A stretch of 64,000 nucleotides of DNA from Oscheius sp. JU75. Its lineage: Eukaryota > Nematoda > Chromadorea > Rhabditida > Rhabditidae. This document shows positions 58,938-64,000 of this stretch, piece after piece. Location: the NCBI GenBank assembly GCA_037178855.1, contig JASJZC010000007.1:3286001-3350000 (forward strand), given 5' to 3'. The first letter of the stretch is position 1; every line of letters starts with the position of its first letter. Below the pieces are notes generated by a model. It saw only the letters and a list, made by a program, of their open reading frames with translations, was not told where the DNA came from and did no database searches. The position numbers and the translations under genes are program-made.

Positions 58938-61811
58938 CTAAAAATCTACAGAATAAATATCACAACTCATGAAAATAATAATATGAGCATGTTCTTTCGA
59001 TATGGTGAACTGAGGACTGTCGACACGGAGGTGGGACACGGAGCTGTGGCCGGACAAGGAAGCTATAGCACGGATCTGGAATCGATAAATACATTCAAAA
59101 CTTCAAAAGCTCACTTGTGATAGACGCTCTTCAAACGTTGTGAGGACGAAAGACTCCAAGGATTGTGACTCTCTCACGCTATTCGACAAATCTTCTTTGA
59201 CGAAGACATCACTCCATCTAGCAATGACTGGACACGTTTCGGCAGTTTCTCGGTTCATAAGGAGAGCACTAATGTTCGGAGAAACGTGAATTCCAGCAAT
59301 CTAAAATGGAAATAGGAAAGAAGATTATAGGGCACTACATTGTTGGCATTTCCTCCAGTTGATGATTCGATAATTCCAATGCTTATACTTAAATGACGCT
59401 CGGAAATGACATGAGACATGTATTCTTTCTCGTGCTGTCGCTTCTTCAGACGCCCAACCAAAGTATTCAGACGAAGTCGGCCTTTACTGCTGTTTGCTTC
59501 CTCTGCCGTTTCGGAATTCGGTGATCTAAACTTGATTTGTAGGTTCGTAAAGTCATAGTCCTACTTTATGGGTAGAATCTTGAGTGAGACTGTCGGTATG
59601 TTGACTTGCTTGAATCGCATGGCTTCCTTAACAGTTCCCCAAGAAAACCGTCGAGCATCGTTGGTTTTCTGCAAAGCTGAAAACATCAGAACATTCGATA
59701 GCAGAGGAGAGGAGGCATCGTCTTTCTAAAAATGGATTTTTATAGTAATAGTAAAAGAAAAAACTAACTCCGATGCATATAAGACGAACTGCGATTCCGG
59801 TAATCACACAAACTAGCAAGTCGTCTGAGAGAGCATAATTGAAGCGAGTGTCGAACAGTGCGTTAGCAGAGGGGTTGACGTGTTTGATTTCTCCAAGAAG
59901 ACAGTCGAATAGCTCATTATCAGCGAAGGGAAGAGTCTGAAATGTGAAGCTGAAAGAAACTTTGAAACAAGTTACGTTGCTCAACTCGTGTGCATATTCT
60001 TCCGTATCTTCCGGATCACTGTTAATCTTTTTCGTGACTGATACCTAAAAGTTCCTCAGTGATAAGGTTACCAGTTTGATCACCTGGATAAAGTTTCTCG
60101 GTCCCTGATAGCAATTGTTTGAGGGAGGAGGAGCTGTGCTGATTATAAAGTCGACCACATCACCTTTTCTGAAATACTAACTTGAAGGAAAAATAGAAAA
60201 GATTACTTGCACACATAACACTTTTGCGCTTTTACCGGAAAGCTTGTCTTCCCTTCAACCATGGCTGTATGAAAAAACTCGCAGTCCGATTTGAGAACGA
60301 CCGTATCGCCTCGTGGTCTCTGCACAACAGGTTGCTTAACGTTTCGATTAGAAGATCTGGGATAAAACCACCTTCTTCTGCTTCTTCTGATTGGATAGAC
60401 CAGATTCCGACTCTGCAGACGAGCCTCTAGCTCCGGATAGAAAGAATTTGGGTTTGGATTGTCCGGTCAAGACTGCCGTACCCGAGCAACCAAGGAGCAT
60501 GATCCCATCATGAATAGCTACGTGTTCTGTGTATCCAATGACAAGATCACACCCCAGAGACTGAGCCTGTTGATGAAGTTCAGTACGGAGTTCCGTCCAC
60601 CAGCTGAATGAAATAATTGTCGGAAACAAGAGAATATACAAACCTTTTACGCTGAGACTCCGAGTCTTCATCTTCGTCCAAAATTTTGATACTTTTAGCG
60701 GATATCAGTGATCCAAAGCCGACTTGTCTGAAAAACAAAGCAACAAAATAATACACACTCGTTTCAACCAACTTAGCATGTGGAACCCATCCAATACTGA
60801 GCAATGGAATGTGAGGAACCTCGTAGAGAGATGGTGGAGCATTAGGCACTGTGATCTTGATTGCTGTACCATACACGCGGACAGTGAGATAGTTAGACGA
60901 CGATCCTTCAACATCAATGTGCTCATGGTATCTACAAGTGGGTAAAAGGTGTTTTAGTCCAAAAACTAACCCTAGAATGAGATTGCAGCCGTACTTGTCA
61001 GCTTTATTTGCCATCGAGATCGCAGCAGTACGCATCGTCTCTCTGATACAAGACTGGCGAGCTTCATTTGTCGATCTCGGAGAACGGATTCTAGAAAGTT
61101 ATTTATTGAGATGATGAAAATACATACCTATCTAGCCACTCGTAGTCAGGATCTTTGACAGTCTTAATATCACACAACAAGCCCACGGTCTCAGAAAGTA
61201 TAAACGCAGCGGGGATTTGCGAGCCTGTAGAAATATAGGACTTAAAAGTGTGTTTGCTTTACCTGATAACATTTGCACATAATTGGTATAGTCATAGGGA
61301 ATGAGCAAGTGAATAGATACTTGAAAAACGAGTTCTCCTCGCAAACCATTTATAGTATCGTAGATGGGCATGGTAAACTGTTCCTCCAAGTGTCGCACTT
61401 CTTGCCAGCGCATTCTTTCGACAAGAATGTTGCAGTCGAGATGCACTCGTCCAATTGCGTCGTTTGCACTGTAGGTGTCGTAATCCATTACTCTGTATAC
61501 TACGGTTAAAATAACGTAAGCGTTTCCTACCGAAACTCCAAGAATTCTGTGGTCAGTTCCTTTTCATGCGTGTCAAAAGAGAAAATATCACTCTCCCACA
61601 CGGGATTCAGACTCGTCACTACTTCTGTCTTCTCCGTATTGTCTGCGAATCTGACCTCAACGAAACCATCCGTCGAATTTATCGACTAAACATGTGCGTC
61701 GTCCGTCAAAGTCAAAATATTCACCTTGTTCATGATAGGCAAGCCCCTAGCTTTGACCACGGAACATTCCAGTTTGACTGGAAGTCGCTCCCCACAAATG
61801 GGGATTAACAT
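58938..61811 (-). CDS. C2CD5-like C2-domain protein
   Basis: MLIPICGERLPVKLECSVVKARGLPIMNK opens an N-terminal C2 domain. It continues VEVRFADNTEKTEVVTSLNPVW and FRVMDYDTYSANDAIGRVHLD, which is nearly the C2CD5 (CDP138) signature including the acidic calcium loop. Next come FTMPIYDTINGLRGELVFQV, the repeat-like modules around YGCNLILGL and WWTELRTELHQQAQSLGCDLVIGYTEHVAIHDGIMLLGCSGTA, and an end module AIASLSGHSSVSHLRVDS...HIIIFMSC. Human C2CD5 binds phospholipids in a calcium-dependent way and helps GLUT4 vesicles fuse with the plasma membrane. A similar trafficking role is likely. Stop at 58938-58940. Many short introns; the internal joins were not all checked. Confidence 0.85.
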
Positions 61812-62010
61812 TTTCTAAACGTACATATGGAACCTTGGGACACAATCGTTAAAATACTTTCGTTGATTAAACAGCTTTTGAAAAAACCATAAAGAGAATT
61901 TGATGAGTGTTTATTTCAAGGACAAAAACATGTAAAAAAAATCATCTGTATCAATAAAGTTAACTTGGTTTTTACCGGCTTCTTCCACCAGTTTGAGAGA
62001 TCTCATCAGA
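61812..62010. other. short intercistronic gap
   Basis: About 200 bp between two same-strand genes. A minus-strand AATAAA (TTTATT at 61910-61915) serves the upstream ELM2-SANT gene. Confidence 0.5.
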
Positions 62011-64000
62011 TTAAAGCTTAGTGGCCGACGGCTCAGTTGGATCGGGGTCTGTGGTTTTGAATTCGCATTTGTCATAATACTCGGCTTGTTTCGGATCCTC
62101 CCGTTTCATCTTTTCCTTGTACTCTTCGATGGCCCTTTGACCATGGTATGGCTCCAGGAACTAAACGAACAATATCGAATAATATCAACATGATCTACCT
62201 TATCGAAGCTGGCCTTGTTCTCCTTGTAGAATTCTTCAATTGCAGCGGGAGTCTTGTTTTTGACGATAAGAGCAGCGGAAGGAAAGTCGACTCCATATCG
62301 CACAAAAGCTGAATTCGAAGAATTTACCAGTTTCAAAAAGATCTTACCTTGCATGGTATACCTATAGTCAGTTTCGGTGAATAGTTCTGTTGTGGCTACC
62401 TTTGAAGGCTTCTTCATTTTACGGAATTGACTGACGATGTCATCCATCTTATCATCTCTCTCATCTTCTTCAGTGCTATCACCTTCCAGCTCCAAGATCT
62501 CGTTCCAAATTGTCTTGCATTTGTTGATTGTCAACTTGAGCTTCTCACGCATTTCTCTGAAGATTGTTTTTCACAAGGCTCTAATTTTTTAGCGCTTACG
62601 GCAGCTGTTCTTGCACCGACGGCTGAGGAGTGAGATCCTTGTAGAACTCTTTCAAGTTCATGCAGAAATCCTCTTTCGGATCGAATTGTTCGTCGTTCCT
62701 GTCGATGAAAGAGTTAACACATGGAATAACATTAGCTTACTTGCTGACCTTGAGACCAAGGTTTTTCAGTCTCTGCTGCTCTCTAGCGGCAATTTTTGCG
62801 AAATCCTCAAAAGTTGGCTTCAACTCGTCATGGAAGAGGAAGTTGAAATCCGTAGGGTATTGAATGTCGAATGCGGACTCTTCTCCTGAATTGGCAAGGT
62901 ACATTTGCGCAATACAAAACCCACGCTCTTCTCTGTATCTGTCCTTCTCAGTGAGACGTTCAGACAAGATGGGAAGGTCAAGCTCTTGGATGCGATCTCC
63001 TTGGAAGATTTGGGACCACTTTTCAAGATGACCGTTGACAGTTTTTCGATTTGTACGACAGGTCATACAGATGAGACGAGGATGCTCATCGCCTTCGAAA
63101 CGTCGATCCGCTTTGAGAGTTCTTGCCTTTCTCTTGCAGAAGAAACATGTTCCAGGGAACTTTCCTCTAAAAATATATTATATGTTATTTCTAAGGCTTC
63201 GCTTACTCTGATATTCTGCCGTTAACTCTGCAAGGGTTTTGCAGCATCAGTTTCTTGTAGCAATAAGTTTTCTTCGATTTGTAATAGTGCTGCACAACTT
63301 TTTTGACAGGAAGGTTGCAAAAATAGGCTATCTTTCGGAAGTTCTTTCCATATGCCCTGTAGACTTCTTGGAAGATTTGCTGCTCTCTTTCAGTCAGAGG
63401 TTTGTAGAGTACCATAGACTTGGCCCTGCGGTCGATTGTCTCGAGAGCTTGCTGAGGATTATGTCCGCAATGACTGTGAAGATGTCTCAGACCCTAAAAG
63501 TCCATTTCTGTTTAATGTATACAAACTTACTCTATCAATCTGGATTCCAAGGATTTGACATTGCTTGAGGAACCGGTCAATTTTTTCCTCGTTGCTGTCG
63601 TAGTACTCTTCACGGTTCTCGGGAATTTCCCAGAAAGATTCCTCTCGATCAGGATCGAGACAGGCTAGCTTCTGATCTCGTAGCTGAGGCATTTCTGCGG
63701 CAACGTCCTCGAAGTCGTCGGGATCATAATCTTTTCCATTTTCTAATGCAGGTCGCTCCCATTTGTACGAATCATTGATCTAGACATGCTTGAGATTAGG
63801 TAAAACTGTCCGATGCTTACGTAATAGTACAAGGAGGCTGGGTTATCATGGTAAAGCTCGTCTTCAGAAACAAGCTCATCCGGGACATATTTCATTGGCT
63901 CGGAGAGGAGAGCGTTACGAATGGCCTGGGTCATTGCCTCTGTACGACTTTCGCGTTCCTCTGCCAGCGTGGGTTCGTGTTTCCAAATTGGCTTTAGATC
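62011..64000 (-). CDS. ELM2-SANT corepressor-like protein (5' end outside window)
   Basis: The C-terminal part of a large nuclear protein. From the right edge: KPIWKHEPTLAEERESRTEAM, an ELM2-like block (DFEDVAAEMPQLRD ... WEIPE, then RFLKQCQILGIQ, ALETIDRRAKS), and a SANT domain (PLTEREQQIFQEVYRAYGKNFRKIAYF, VKKVVQHYYKSKK). Next comes a C2-C2 zinc-finger-like segment (CFFCKRKARTLKADRRF...ICMTC), then ~300 residues of charged helix (DELKPTFEDFAKIAAREQQRL; CKTIWNEILELEGDSTEEDE). ELM2-SANT proteins (CoREST, MTA, MIER, RERE) bind and activate class I histone deacetylases. Which subgroup this is cannot be said. It ends EPSATKL, with the stop at 62011-62013. Confidence 0.8.

Overview
The window reads as nuclear DNA of a rhabditid (C. 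elegans-like) nematode. Genes sit close together on both strands. Most introns are 35-60 nt with GT...TTTCAG borders. Several start codons directly follow a TTTCAG-type acceptor, as expected for spliced-leader trans-splicing. Family content is typical: secreted ShKT-peroxidase, CUB-like protein, sigma GST, UDP-glucuronosyltransferase, nicotinic receptor subunit, F-box protein, transthyretin-like protein and small heat shock protein. The species cannot be named from sequence alone.

Layout, left to right. 1-5 kb holds an unrecognised ORF, a seven-exon gene for a small single-pass membrane protein (1769-3828) and a poorly defined gene. 6-11 kb holds a 70-residue secretory precursor with a neuropeptide-like processing pattern (6206-6873), a sigma GST, a UGT and a secreted helical protein on the minus strand. 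12.6-15.6 kb holds an unknown secreted protein and a four-span membrane protein. 15.7-20.3 kb (minus) holds a ShKT-heme peroxidase and a pepsin-type aspartic protease. 20.7-24.7 kb (plus) holds a CUB-like secreted protein, acyl-CoA-binding protein and an F-box protein. 25.1-27.1 kb (minus) holds a two-span membrane protein and a short membrane protein. 29-31 kb (plus) holds complex III core protein 2.

30.9-43.7 kb is the most unusual part. A nicotinic acetylcholine receptor subunit gene (30862-33245) is followed by near-perfect head-to-tail copies of a 3687-bp unit. Only copy 1 has the 5' exons. Copies 2 and 3 are 5'-truncated. Copy 4 switches at 43745 into a diverged, broken paralogous 3' end. 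Each full unit also carries a ~240-bp fold-back element inside the last intron, an antisense coding remnant and a low-complexity element resembling a Helitron terminus near the unit boundary.

45.5-54 kb holds a small heat shock protein, a type I inositol polyphosphate 5-phosphatase (minus) and a two-span protein with a PPxY-rich tail. 54.2-56.3 kb holds a coiled-coil protein. 56.6-64 kb is a minus-strand run: transthyretin-like protein, ACOT8-type thioesterase, a C2CD5-like C2 protein and the 3' part of an ELM2-SANT corepressor. The close spacing and shared direction suggest, but do not prove, an operon.

Exon joins were made by eye. Where exon lengths and phase were checked to give an intact frame, this is stated.
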